DNA from: Actinoplanes sp. SE50/110
GTDB lineage: Bacteria > Actinomycetota > Actinomycetes > Mycobacteriales > Micromonosporaceae
Length of the DNA: 64,000 bases
Direction of reading: 5' to 3'
Assembly: GCF_900119315.1 (NCBI RefSeq)
Contig: NZ_LT827010.1
Coordinates: 8,798,001 to 8,862,000, forward strand
The notes beneath the pieces were generated by a model, which ran no database searches, had not been told where the DNA came from, and saw only the letters and a program-made list of their open reading frames with translations. The translations under genes and the position numbers were made by a program. Positions 1-8,409 of this stretch are shown here, piece by piece (the stretch's first letter is position 1; every line of letters starts with the position of its first letter).

Positions 1-842
1 GAGAGCGGGAAGAGCGTGTCGACCGCGCCCTGGATGAGCAGCGTGGGCGCCTTGATCCTGTCGAGCACGGTGGCCGGGCTGGACCGGCGCAGCAGGGCCA
101 GGGCCGCCGCGTCCGGGGTGCCGCTGGTCGCCATCGACAGGTAGGCCGCGCAGACGTCGGCGGCGAACCGGCCGCACGCCGGGTTGTCGCCGCCCGCGCT
201 GGAGCCGAAGAAGACCCCGGCCCAGCCCTTCTTGAACACCCCGGTGGCGTCGGTCGCCGCGGACTGCGGCAGGAAGGCGTGGTCCAGATCGTTCCAGGTG
301 ATCGACGGGACGATCGCGTCGACCCGCGGGTCCTGCCCGGCCAGCAGCAGGGCCAGCGCGCCGCCGTAGGAGCCGCCGACCACGCCGACCCGCGGGTCGC
401 CGGGCGCGTCGGTGCGCACCTCGGGGCGGGCGGCCAGCCAGTCGAGCAGCTGCCGGGCGTCCTTGACCTCGTAGTCCGGGCTGTCCAGGTGGATCTCGCC
501 GGTGCTGCGGCCGAAGCCCTGCGCGGTCCAGGTGAGCACCGCGTAGCCGCGGGCGGCCAGCGACTCGGCGTCCGAGCGGACCGAGTCCCTACTGCCGCCG
601 AAGCCGTGCGCCAGCAGCACCGCGGGCACCGTGCCGGACCGGTCGCGGGGCAGCAGGAAGCGGGCGTCGAGCTCGACCTGCTGGTCACCGGCCGGGCCGG
701 TGCGGACCGGGATCCGCAGATCCTGGGCTGTCCAGGCGGCCCGCGCGGGCAGCACGGCCCAGACGGTCGCGGCGGCGAGGAGCACGAGCACCACCGCGGC
801 GGTGACCGCCCGGCGCCGGGTCACCCGGGGTAACGCAGACAT
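1..842 (-). CDS. Secreted or membrane-anchored alpha/beta hydrolase (X-Pro dipeptidyl-peptidase/CocE-like), 3' end missing
   Basis: The reading frame is open from an ATG at 842 to the window edge, so the C-terminus lies outside (about 280 residues visible). The N-terminus has a basic start and a hydrophobic stretch (residues 13-33) that fits a signal anchor or signal peptide. The body shows the alpha/beta-hydrolase core: LLAHGFGGSRDS (oxyanion-hole region) and the nucleophile elbow VVGGSYGG, with Ser as the expected nucleophile. The GxSYGG form is typical of S15/CocE-type peptidases and esterases. The catalytic Asp and His are expected in the missing part or near the edge. It likely acts outside the membrane on peptides or esters; the substrate cannot be inferred. 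Confidence 0.85.
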   Translation of the reverse strand, partial: MSALPRVTRRRAVTAAVVLVLLAAATVWAVLPARAAWTAQDLRIPVRTGPAGDQQVELDARFLLPRDRSGTVPAVLLAHGFGGSRDSVRSDAESLAARGYAVLTWTAQGFGRSTGEIHLDSPDYEVKDARQLLDWLAARPEVRTDAPGDPRVGVVGGSYGGALALLLAGQDPRVDAIVPSITWNDLDHAFLPQSAATDATGVFKKGWAGVFFGSSAGGDNPACGRFAADVCAAYLSMATSGTPDAAALALLRRSSPATVLDRIKAPTLLIQGAVDTLFPL

Positions 843-948
843 GGCGCCCAACCTAGCCCGGCCCGCCTGAGCACGGGCTGTGAAGCGGGACGGCGGCAGA
901 TAGCGTGGACCACCTAAGGCTCCCGGCGATCACTCGGAGGCATGCGCG

Positions 949-3132
949 GTGGCTGACGATCTCACCCTGACCATGACGTGGCGGTCACCGGCCGACGAGG
1001 GCCGACGCGCCCTGGTCCGGATGCATCCCACCGCGATGAAGGCGCTCGAACTGGAACCGGGCCAGGCGGCGCGGCTGTCCGGGTCGCGCAGCACGGTGGT
1101 GCGGGTGATCGCCGACGAGACCACCGGGCAGAAGCAACTGCACGCCGACGACCTCACCTTCGGCAACGCCGGGGTGCCGGACGGCGGGCCGGTCACGGTC
1201 ACCCCGATCCCGCTGACCGCGGCGAGCCGGGTGATCCTCAGCGGGCCGCCCGGCGTGCACGGCACGATCCCGCCGGAGATGCTGCGCCAGGCGCTGTTCG
1301 GCAAGACGGTCAGTCCGGGCGACGACGTGTCGCTGCTGTCCCAGGAGGTCTTCCCGGACCGCAAGCCGCCGGTCAGCCCGTCGACCCGGTCCAGTCTGAG
1401 CTCGCGGTTCCCGTGGTGGACCAACCAGCTGCTGACCGTCGAGTCGGTCGACGACGGCGTGCTGGTCACCACGAAGACGGTGGTCGGCTGGCAGGACGGC
1501 CCGGCCACCGCCACGGCCCGGGAAGCCGCGCCGGAGACACCGGCCGCCGGCACCCCGGCCGAGGTGCCGCCGCCCAGCCTGGAGGACCTGGTCGGGCTGC
1601 GCGCCCAGGCCAAGGAGCTGCAGGAGCTGCTCGACCTCGGCTTCAACCATCGGGAGGTGCTGGCCAAGCTGCACACCCGGGTGGCGCTCGGCATCCTGGT
1701 CTCCGGGCCGTCCGGGTCGGGCAAGGGCGGCATGGTCCGGGCGGTGGCCGCCACGGTCGGCGCCGAGGTGCGGCTGATCTGGGCGCCGGAGCTGGCCGCG
1801 CTCACCAACGACGCGGCCGCCCGCCGGCTGCGCGAGGCGGCCGCCGCGATCCGCGGCGACAAGCCCGCGGTGCTGCTCGTCTCGGACGTGGAGGCGCTCG
1901 CGCCGCGCGACGAGCCGGGCCCGATCGCCACGGTGTTCCGCCAGGTGCTGGCCGAACTGGTGGCCGGCGGCGCGGCGGTGGTCTGCACCACCGGCAGACC
2001 CGAGTCGGTCGACCCGGAGCTGCGCGCCCCCGACCTGCTCGCCGTGCAGCTCACCGTGCCGCTGCCGGACGCCGCGATGCGCCGCGAGCAGCTCACCGTG
2101 CTGACCCGGGGCATGCCGCTCGCCGCCGACGTGCGCCTCGACGACGTGGCCGGCCGCACCCCCGGGTACGTCGCGGCCGACCTGGGCGCGCTGGTCCGCG
2201 AGGCCGGGGTGCGGGCCGCGTTGCGGCAGAAGACGTCCGACGAGCCGAGCGTCACGATGGCCGACTTCGAGGCGGCGCTGGACGTGGTCCGGCCCACCTC
2301 GATGGCCGAGTCGACCCTGGAGGTGGCCACCGTCACGCTGGACGACGTGGGCGACATGGCCGAGGTCAAGCAGGTGCTGACCGAGTCGGTGCTGTGGCCG
2401 CTGACCTATCCGGACACGTTCGCCCGGCTCGGCGTGACCCCGCCGCGCGGCGTGCTGCTCTACGGCCCGCCCGGGTGCGGCAAGACGTACCTGGTGAAGG
2501 CGATCGCCGGGACCGGCAAGGCGAACGTGCTCTCGGTCAAGGGCGCCGAGCTGCTCAGCAAGTGGGTGGGTGACAGCGAGAAAGCGGTCCGCGAGCTGTT
2601 CCGCCGGGCCCGGGAGGCCGCGCCGACCCTGGTCTTCCTGGACGAGGTGGACGCCCTGGCCCCGGCCCGCGGCCAGGGCTCGGACGGCGGGGTCACCGAC
2701 CGCGTGGTGGCCGCCCTGCTCACCGAGCTGGACGGGGTGGAGGACCTGCGCAACGTGGTGGTGATCGGGGCGACCAACCGGCCCGACCTGATCGACCCGG
2801 CGCTGCTGCGCCCCGGGCGGCTGGAGCGCCTGGTCTACGTGCCGCCGCCGGACGGGCCGGCGCGGGCCGCGATCCTGCGGGCCTCCGCCAAGTCGGTGCC
2901 GCTGGACGAGTCGGTCGACCTGACCGCCCTCGGCGAGGAGCTGACGGGTTTCTCGGCGGCCGACTGCTCGGCGCTGATCCGGGAGGCGGCGCTGGCCGCG
3001 ATGCGCGGGTCGCTGGAGGCGTCCACCGTCACCGCCGCGAACGTGAGCACCGCGCGCGAACGGGTGCGGGCCTCGCTCGACGCCGCCCAGGTCGCCTGGC
3101 TGGAGTCGTACGCCGAAAAGCGGAACGCCTGA
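949..3132 (+). CDS. CDC48/p97-type double AAA+ ATPase with degenerate first module
   Basis: 727 residues. The GTG start at 949 is supported by GGAGG at 936-940. The layout is a CDC48-like N-domain (about 1-180), AAA module D1 (about 210-430) and D2 (about 460-715). D2 is complete: Walker A GPPGCGKT (about 506-513), Walker B LVFLDEVDAL (DE near 565) and a LLRPGRLERL sensor/arginine region. D1 looks damaged: its P-loop reads GPSGSGKGG, with Gly where Ser/Thr should follow Lys, and its Walker B reads VLLVSDVEAL, lacking the Asp-Glu pair. Family members unfold or remodel protein complexes as hexamers. Here D2 probably supplies the ATPase activity while D1 is structural. The gene stands alone and converges on the DUF3263 gene. 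Confidence 0.9.
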   Translation: MADDLTLTMTWRSPADEGRRALVRMHPTAMKALELEPGQAARLSGSRSTVVRVIADETTGQKQLHADDLTFGNAGVPDGGPVTVTPIPLTAASRVILSGPPGVHGTIPPEMLRQALFGKTVSPGDDVSLLSQEVFPDRKPPVSPSTRSSLSSRFPWWTNQLLTVESVDDGVLVTTKTVVGWQDGPATATAREAAPETPAAGTPAEVPPPSLEDLVGLRAQAKELQELLDLGFNHREVLAKLHTRVALGILVSGPSGSGKGGMVRAVAATVGAEVRLIWAPELAALTNDAAARRLREAAAAIRGDKPAVLLVSDVEALAPRDEPGPIATVFRQVLAELVAGGAAVVCTTGRPESVDPELRAPDLLAVQLTVPLPDAAMRREQLTVLTRGMPLAADVRLDDVAGRTPGYVAADLGALVREAGVRAALRQKTSDEPSVTMADFEAALDVVRPTSMAESTLEVATVTLDDVGDMAEVKQVLTESVLWPLTYPDTFARLGVTPPRGVLLYGPPGCGKTYLVKAIAGTGKANVLSVKGAELLSKWVGDSEKAVRELFRRAREAAPTLVFLDEVDALAPARGQGSDGGVTDRVVAALLTELDGVEDLRNVVVIGATNRPDLIDPALLRPGRLERLVYVPPPDGPARAAILRASAKSVPLDESVDLTALGEELTGFSAADCSALIREAALAAMRGSLEASTVTAANVSTARERVRASLDAAQVAWLESYAEKRNA

Positions 3133-3134
3133 GG

Positions 3135-3458
3135 CTAGCGGCGGCGGGTGCGGGCCCGGGTCGATCGCAGCCGCCGCAGGCGGCCGATCAGCACCGGGTC
3201 GCGTTCCAGCGCGGCCGGGTTGTCCAGCAGACCATTGAGGAGCTGGTAATACCGGGTCGAGGAGAGGTCGAAGGTGTCCCGGATGGCCTGCTCCTTGGCG
3301 CCGGCGTGTTTCCACCACTTGGCCTCGAACGCGAGGATCTGCTCCTCACGCTCGCTGAGAGCCGGTTGCTCGGCGACTTCCGGCTGCCCGGACGGCTCGG
3401 CGGTGCGGGGCGCGGGGATGTGCTGCTGATCACCGGTGGGTTCGGCGGCGGGCTGCAT
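3135..3458 (-). CDS. DUF3263 family protein
   Basis: 107 residues. A Pro/Glu-rich tail (1-35) precedes a helical core LSEREEQILAFEAKWWKHAG...FDLSSTRYYQLLNGLLDNP, typical of DUF3263, and ends in a run of arginines. The core has the look of a small helix-turn-helix (AIRDTFDLSSTRYYQLLN as the turn region), so a role in nucleic-acid binding or transcription is plausible but unproven. The stop lies two bases from that of the AAA ATPase on the opposite strand. Family proteins are common, small and uncharacterised in actinobacteria. Confidence 0.8.
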   Translation of the reverse strand: MQPAAEPTGDQQHIPAPRTAEPSGQPEVAEQPALSEREEQILAFEAKWWKHAGAKEQAIRDTFDLSSTRYYQLLNGLLDNPAALERDPVLIGRLRRLRSTRARTRRR

Positions 3459-3544
3459 GGCACTCCCTCACGGCACGGATGGATGGATGGTTCGCGCGGG
3501 GATCATCAGCATAGTGGCGGCCGACGATCCCCGCGTACGCTACC

Positions 3545-4537
3545 TCAGGTGATGTCGCGCTTACGCATCGTCCACATTGCGGCACCCACAATGATGATGG
3601 CCACCGCGGCGAACAGCCCGCCCGCCATCTGCCAGGTGACCGTGTAGCTGGGCGGCTCACACCCGCCGGCCAGCACGCACGGCGCGTTGTCGTCGACCAC
3701 TTTGTACGACTGGTTCATCCACGCGGAGATCCACGTCGGCAGCAGATAGAGCTCGTAGAACCGCGCCTTGGCCAGTGACAGCACGATCGCCAGGCCGTAC
3801 TGCAGCACCACCAGCGTGCCGATCGCCGCGCCCAGCGCCGCCGCGGTGTGCCGGCCGATCGACGCCGCGCCGAAGCCGAGCGCGCCGGCCACCACCACCA
3901 GCCCGAGACCGCGCAGGCCCATCAGCCCGAACGACTGCCAGACGCCCGGGGTCATCCGCGCGGTGATGCCGCGCTGGGTCGCGATCAGCCAGCAGATCCC
4001 GGTCCAGGCCGCGCCGGTCACCACGGTCAGGCCGGTCAGCCAGACCAGCAGGGCGGCCAGCTTGGTGGACAGCACCCGGAGCCGCTGCGGCCGCCAGAGC
4101 AGCAGGTTCATCATCCCGCCGCTGTTCCACTCGGCGCCGACGAAGGACGCCCCGACGACGAACGCGACCAGCGCCATCAGCGCCGCGAAGGTGATCACCA
4201 TGTTCGGGAACTGCTCGTGGAAGTCGAACGTCGACGGCATGTAGTACTCCGCCTTGTAGTCCTCCCGTTGCGGCTCACCGAGGTTGTCGCAGTTCCCGCC
4301 GAACTGCGAAGGATCCTGCTGGCAGTGCTTCTTGTCCTCGGCGAACTGCTGCACCGCCTGCCGGTACCCGGTCTCCGCCTCGGCCTGCGCGGCCGCCACC
4401 GTGGCCGGGGTGGCCTTCTGGTTGGTCGCCGCCACACCGGCCGCCACCAGGACCAGCACCAGCAGCCCGAGGGCCACGAAAAGCCTGGTGAACCGCCGCT
4501 TGGTCAGCCGGCGCCGCTCCGCCCGGAACAGGCTCAC
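3545..4537 (-). CDS. ABC-2 type exporter permease
   Basis: 330 residues from a GTG at 4537 whose GTGA overlaps the stop of the upstream ATPase gene; a GTG at 4546 is an alternative. A cytoplasmic basic N-terminus (FRAERRRLTKRRFTRLF) leads into a first membrane helix, a roughly 70-residue external Gln/Asp/Cys-containing loop, then about five more helices. This topology matches ABC-2 permeases that work with a separate ATPase, often for lipid, peptide or drug export. Translational coupling to the ATPase at 4534-5514 makes the pairing secure. The substrate is unknown. Confidence 0.85.
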   Translation of the reverse strand: MSLFRAERRRLTKRRFTRLFVALGLLVLVLVAAGVAATNQKATPATVAAAQAEAETGYRQAVQQFAEDKKHCQQDPSQFGGNCDNLGEPQREDYKAEYYMPSTFDFHEQFPNMVITFAALMALVAFVVGASFVGAEWNSGGMMNLLLWRPQRLRVLSTKLAALLVWLTGLTVVTGAAWTGICWLIATQRGITARMTPGVWQSFGLMGLRGLGLVVVAGALGFGAASIGRHTAAALGAAIGTLVVLQYGLAIVLSLAKARFYELYLLPTWISAWMNQSYKVVDDNAPCVLAGGCEPPSYTVTWQMAGGLFAAVAIIIVGAAMWTMRKRDIT

Positions 4538-5514
4538 TGACCCCACCCACCCTGCGTCGCCGTGACCTGATCGACCTGCCGGTTCGCCCCGTCGACCGGC
4601 GCGGTGCCGGTCAGTTCCAGGAACACGTCCTCCAGCCCGGCCTCGATCGGGCTGAGCTCGGACACGTAGATCTGCTTTTCGGCCAGCAACTTGGTGATCT
4701 GAGCCGGGTTGCCGGCGTTCCCGACCACCAGGTGGTCGCGTTCCACGGTGAGCGCCGCGCCGGCCGCCCGGAGGATCGCCGCGGCGCCCGCCAGGTCGAC
4801 ACCCGGCTCCAGGCGCACCCGCACGCCGGTCGAGGAGTGCTTCGCGAGCACCTCGCCGACCGATCCGGTGGCGACCCGGCGCCCGGCCGAGATGATCGTC
4901 ACCGAGTCGCAGATCAGCTGGATCTCCCCCAGGATGTGGCTGGACAGCAGCACGGTCATCCCGGAATCGGACAGGTCGCGCATCAGCGTGCGCATCTCCC
5001 GGATGCCGCCCGGGTCGAGGCCGTTCGCCGGCTCGTCCAGGATCAGCAGTTTGGGCTCCTTGAGCAGGGCGGACGCCACCGCGAGCCGCTGCTTCATGCC
5101 GAGTGAGTAGGTTTTCACCCGCTCCCGGGCCCGGTCCCGCAGGCCGACCAGCTCCAGCACCGCCGGCACCCGCGCCTGCGCCACCCCGCCCGCGTCGGCG
5201 AGCAGCGACAGCGTGGTCTCCGCGGTGAAGTTGCCGAAGAACTGGGGGCTCTCCACGATCGCCCCGACCGAACCGGCGACCTGCGGCAGGTGTCGGGGGA
5301 CCTCCTGGCCGAGGATCGCCATCCGGCCGTCATTGGGCTTGATCAGGCCGAGCAGCGTACGCAACGTGGTGGTCTTGCCCGATCCGTTCGGGCCGAGGAA
5401 GCCGTGCACCTGGCCGGCCTCCACCACCATGTCGAAGCCGTCCAGCGCCTTCCGGACACCCTTGCGACTGCGATAGGTCTTGCGCAGTCCTGATATCTCG
5501 AGTACGGCGGTCAT
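4534..5514 (-). CDS. ABC transporter ATP-binding protein (ABC-2 exporter)
   Basis: 326 residues. Walker A GPNGSGKTT, signature YSLGMKQRLAVASALL, Walker B LLILDEPANGLDPGG and a switch histidine in LLSSHIL are all visible, so the ATPase should be active. The roughly 90-residue extension after the nucleotide-binding domain (VRVRLEPGVDLAGAAAIL onward) is the regulatory tail found in CcmA/DrrA-like exporter ATPases. The gene starts a two-gene operon with the permease at 3545-4537. The protein sits on the inner face of the membrane and drives export; substrate not deducible. Confidence 0.9.
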   Translation of the reverse strand: MTAVLEISGLRKTYRSRKGVRKALDGFDMVVEAGQVHGFLGPNGSGKTTTLRTLLGLIKPNDGRMAILGQEVPRHLPQVAGSVGAIVESPQFFGNFTAETTLSLLADAGGVAQARVPAVLELVGLRDRARERVKTYSLGMKQRLAVASALLKEPKLLILDEPANGLDPGGIREMRTLMRDLSDSGMTVLLSSHILGEIQLICDSVTIISAGRRVATGSVGEVLAKHSSTGVRVRLEPGVDLAGAAAILRAAGAALTVERDHLVVGNAGNPAQITKLLAEKQIYVSELSPIEAGLEDVFLELTGTAPVDGANRQVDQVTATQGGWGQ

Positions 5515-5574
5515 CGCCGCACCCTAAAGGATCGACGCTCGTTCTCCCGTCTCAATCGTCGGGACACCCACGGA

Positions 5575-6360
5575 TCAGGCGACGATCACGTCCACGCCGG
5601 CGTCCCGGAAGGCGGCGACCGTCGCGGACGACGCGCCCGAGTCCGTGACCAGCGTCTCGATCTGGGTGATCGGGCAGATCCGGGCGAACGCGTGGCTGCC
5701 CAGCTTCGACGAGTCGGCGATCACCACGACCCGCTTGGCCCGGGCCACCATCAGGCTGTTCATCGCCGCCTCGCCCTCGTGGTGGGAGGCCGCGCCGAGT
5801 TCCACGTCCAGGGCGTCGACCCCGAGCAGCGCGATGTCCAGGGTGACCTCCTTGAGCAGCGCCCCGCCGAGCGGGCCGACCACCTCGAAGGACTGCGGGC
5901 GGACCACCCCGCCGGCCACCACGATCTTCATCCGGGAGCGGACCAGCAGCTCGTTGGCGATGTTCAGGGCGTTGGTCACGACGGTCAGCTGGGAGCCCTC
6001 GCCGCCGGCGTTCAGGTCGGGGCGCACCGCCAGTGCCCGGGCCACCTCGGTGATCGTGGTGCCGCCGTTGAGGCCGACCACGGTGCCCGGGGTGACCAGG
6101 CGGGCCGCGGCCTCGCCGATCCGCTGCTTCTCGGCCGAGTGCTTGGCGCTCTTGTAGCGCAGCGGCAGGTCATAGGAGACCCCGTTGGCGACCGCGCCAC
6201 CCCGGGTCCGGGTGATCATCTGCTGCTGGGCCAGCTGATCGAAGTCACGCCGGATCGTCGCCTGCGAGACGTCCAGCCGCTCAGCGGCCTCCTCGACGGA
6301 CACCCGGCCGCTGTCCGTGAGGAGCTCCAGCAGGGCATTCCAGCGCGCGTACCGGTCCAC
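5575..6360 (-). CDS. DeoR/GlpR-family sugar-responsive repressor
   Basis: 261 residues from a GTG start with GGGGAG upstream. The N-terminal winged helix is clear: SVEEAAERLDVSQATIRRDF is the classic DeoR recognition helix. The C-terminal DeoRC domain (about 75-250) carries a ligand pocket related to sugar-phosphate isomerases, with VGLNGGTTITEVARAL and VIADSSKLG. The gene is divergent to the amino-sugar operon at 6539-9503 across a 178-base spacer with repeated motifs, so it is probably the local repressor of that operon, responding to a phosphorylated amino sugar. The effector is inferred from context only. Confidence 0.88.
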   Translation of the reverse strand: MDRYARWNALLELLTDSGRVSVEEAAERLDVSQATIRRDFDQLAQQQMITRTRGGAVANGVSYDLPLRYKSAKHSAEKQRIGEAAARLVTPGTVVGLNGGTTITEVARALAVRPDLNAGGEGSQLTVVTNALNIANELLVRSRMKIVVAGGVVRPQSFEVVGPLGGALLKEVTLDIALLGVDALDVELGAASHHEGEAAMNSLMVARAKRVVVIADSSKLGSHAFARICPITQIETLVTDSGASSATVAAFRDAGVDVIVA

Positions 6361-6538
6361 CCGTCACTCCCCGATGCACGATCCATGATAAGTGTGTGCA
6401 CATTAGTGCGCGAAAGGCCGAGAAGCAAAGAGTCCAAGTGCGCGGTACTTGCCCCCGCGCCAGCGCCATGAGCACAATAACGCGCGAAATACCCGGCTAC
6501 CGAGCGCGAATGCGCAGCACAATCGGTGAGGATGAGCC
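6361..6538. promoter_or_regulatory. Divergent control region between deoR-type gene and amino-sugar operon
   Basis: This 178-base spacer is less GC-rich than its flanks. It holds GCGCGAA three times (6408-6414, 6482-6488, 6504-6510) and AGCACAAT twice (6471-6478, 6516-6523). DeoR-family repressors usually bind repeated elements between themselves and their targets, so these are candidate operators for the regulator at 5575-6360. No confident -35/-10 pair was picked out. Confidence 0.4.
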
Positions 6539-7471
6539 ATGACGCACGTTAAGGCGGAGATCGCCAGCCAACCGGACTGCTGGCGGCAGGCCGCCAAGCT
6601 GGCCGACGCACCCGGACTGCCGGCCCGCGGCGAGCGGGTCGCCGTGGTCGGCTGCGGCACCTCCTGGTTCATGGCCAAGTCGTACGCGGTGCTGCGGGAA
6701 CAGGCCGGGCACGGCGAGACCGACGCCTTCCAGGCCTCCGACTTCCCGTACGGGCGGCGCTACGACCGGCTCATCGCGATCACCCGTTCCGGCACCACCA
6801 CCGAGACCCTCGAGGTGATGCGCGCGGTCGGCGAGAGCACGCCGGTCACCGTGCTCACCGCCGACCCGGCCCAGCCCGCCGTCGACATCGCCGGCAACGC
6901 CGTGGTGCTGGACTTCGCCGACGAGAAGTCGGTCGTGCAGACCCGCTTCGCCACCAGCGTGCTGGCCCTGCTCCGGGCCCACCTGGGCCACGACATCGAC
7001 GCCGCCGCGATGGACGCGGAGGTGGCCGTGCGCCTGCCGCTGCCGGTCCACCCGGCGCTCACCGACCAGATCACCTTCCTCGGTCGGGGCTGGACCGTGG
7101 GCCTGGCCGAGGAGGCCGCGCTCAAGTGCCGGGAGACCGCCGGCTTCTGGACCGAGTCCTACCCGGCCATGGACTACCGGCACGGCCCGATCTCGATCGC
7201 CGGCCCGCGCCGCGTGGTGTGGGCCTTCGGCGACGTCCCGCCCGGCCTGGCCGACGAGGTCGAGGCCCGCGGCGCCGCCTTCGTGCACAGCCGCCACCAC
7301 GGCGGATACGCGTCGCTGGGCCGCTGGGTCGGCGGGCGCGCCCCGCTCGACCCGATGGCCGACCTGGTCCTCGCCCAGCGGGTGGCCGTGCTGCTGGCCA
7401 CCACCCAGGGCCTCGACCCGGACAACCCGAGCGGCCTGACCCGGTCCATCGTGCTGCCCGACTCGCTGTGA
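6539..7471 (+). CDS. SIS-domain amino-sugar-phosphate isomerase/deaminase (GlmS-isomerase-like, NagB-II type)
   Basis: 310 residues with two SIS folds and no glutaminase domain. Diagnostic parts are VVGCGTSWFMAKSY (first phosphosugar loop), AITRSGTTTETLEV, the GlmS-type catalytic region GLAEEAALKCRE and MDYRHGPISI. This is the isomerase half of glucosamine-6-phosphate synthase used in the catabolic direction, as in SIS-type glucosamine-6-phosphate deaminases. The next genes, a ROK kinase and NagA, supply and deacetylate GlcNAc-6-phosphate, so deamination of GlcN-6-P to fructose-6-P is the most likely reaction. GTGA coupling with the next gene supports an operon. An AgaS-like role on another amino sugar remains possible. 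Confidence 0.82.
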   Translation: MTHVKAEIASQPDCWRQAAKLADAPGLPARGERVAVVGCGTSWFMAKSYAVLREQAGHGETDAFQASDFPYGRRYDRLIAITRSGTTTETLEVMRAVGESTPVTVLTADPAQPAVDIAGNAVVLDFADEKSVVQTRFATSVLALLRAHLGHDIDAAAMDAEVAVRLPLPVHPALTDQITFLGRGWTVGLAEEAALKCRETAGFWTESYPAMDYRHGPISIAGPRRVVWAFGDVPPGLADEVEARGAAFVHSRHHGGYASLGRWVGGRAPLDPMADLVLAQRVAVLLATTQGLDPDNPSGLTRSIVLPDSL

Positions 7472-8409
7472 CCCGCTTCGCCGTGCCGGACAGTGTCGTC
7501 ATCGCCCTCGACGTCGGGGGCACCGGGATGAAGTGCGCGCTGGTCCGCCCGGGCGGGGTGGTGCACCACGAGGAACGGCACCCGACCCTGGCCGGCCGGG
7601 GGCCGCAAGCGGTCACCGAGGACATCCTGGGCGTCGCCGAGGGGCTGGCCGGCAAGGCCCGCGCCGATGGGCTCACCCCGATCGCGGCCGGCATCGCGGT
7701 GCCCGGGGTGGTCGACGAGACCACCGGGGTCGCGGTCTGGTCGGCGAACATCGGGTTCCGTGACGTACCGCTGAAAGATCTTGCCGAGCGGCGCCTCGGG
7801 CTGCCCGCGGCCCTCGGTCACGACGTGCGTGTCGGTGCCCTCGCCGAGGCCCGCCTGGGCGCCGGGCGCGGACGCCGGCACGTGCTGTTCGTCGCGATCG
7901 GCACCGGCATCGCCGGCGGCCTGGTGGTGAACGGCACCGGCTACTCCGGCGCGCACGGGGCGGCCGGCGAGATCGGGCACGTGACGGTCCGCCCCGGCGG
8001 CGTCCCGTGCGGCTGCGGCCTGCGCGGCTGCCTGGAGGCGGAGGCGTCGGCCCGGGCCGTCGGCCGCCGCTACGCCGAACTGTCCGGGCAGGCCGGGGCC
8101 ACCGCCTTCGACGTGGCCACCCGGGCCGCGGCCGGCGAGGAACTGGCCGGCCGGGTGTGGCAGGACGCCGTCGAGGCGCTCGCCGACGGGCTGCTCGCGG
8201 CGCAGGCGCTCTACGACGTGAGCGTGGTGGTGCTCGGCGGCGGCCTGGCCGAGGCGCGCGACGACCTGCTGGTGCCGGTCCGCGAAGCGTTCGCCCGGCG
8301 GGTCACCTTCCACCGCACCCCCGAGATCGTCCGGGCCGAGCTCGGCGACACCGCCGGCTGCCTGGGCGCCGCCCTGCTCGCCCTCGACTCCCTGGGGACC
8401 CCGCAATGA
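7468..8409 (+). CDS. ROK-family sugar kinase (probable N-acetylglucosamine/glucose kinase)
   Basis: 313 residues, starting at a GTG that overlaps the previous stop as GTGA. The phosphate loop ALDVGGTGMKCALV opens the protein. The ROK signature GEIGHVTVRPGG and the zinc-binding motif CGCGLRGCLE follow, and a second ATP-site loop is visible in VVVLGGGLAEA. There is no N-terminal winged helix, so this is a kinase and not a ROK repressor. It overlaps nagA by ATGA. Phosphorylation of GlcNAc to GlcNAc-6-phosphate fits the operon, but ROK kinases often also accept glucose or mannose. Confidence 0.85.
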   Translation: MTRFAVPDSVVIALDVGGTGMKCALVRPGGVVHHEERHPTLAGRGPQAVTEDILGVAEGLAGKARADGLTPIAAGIAVPGVVDETTGVAVWSANIGFRDVPLKDLAERRLGLPAALGHDVRVGALAEARLGAGRGRRHVLFVAIGTGIAGGLVVNGTGYSGAHGAAGEIGHVTVRPGGVPCGCGLRGCLEAEASARAVGRRYAELSGQAGATAFDVATRAAAGEELAGRVWQDAVEALADGLLAAQALYDVSVVVLGGGLAEARDDLLVPVREAFARRVTFHRTPEIVRAELGDTAGCLGAALLALDSLGTPQ

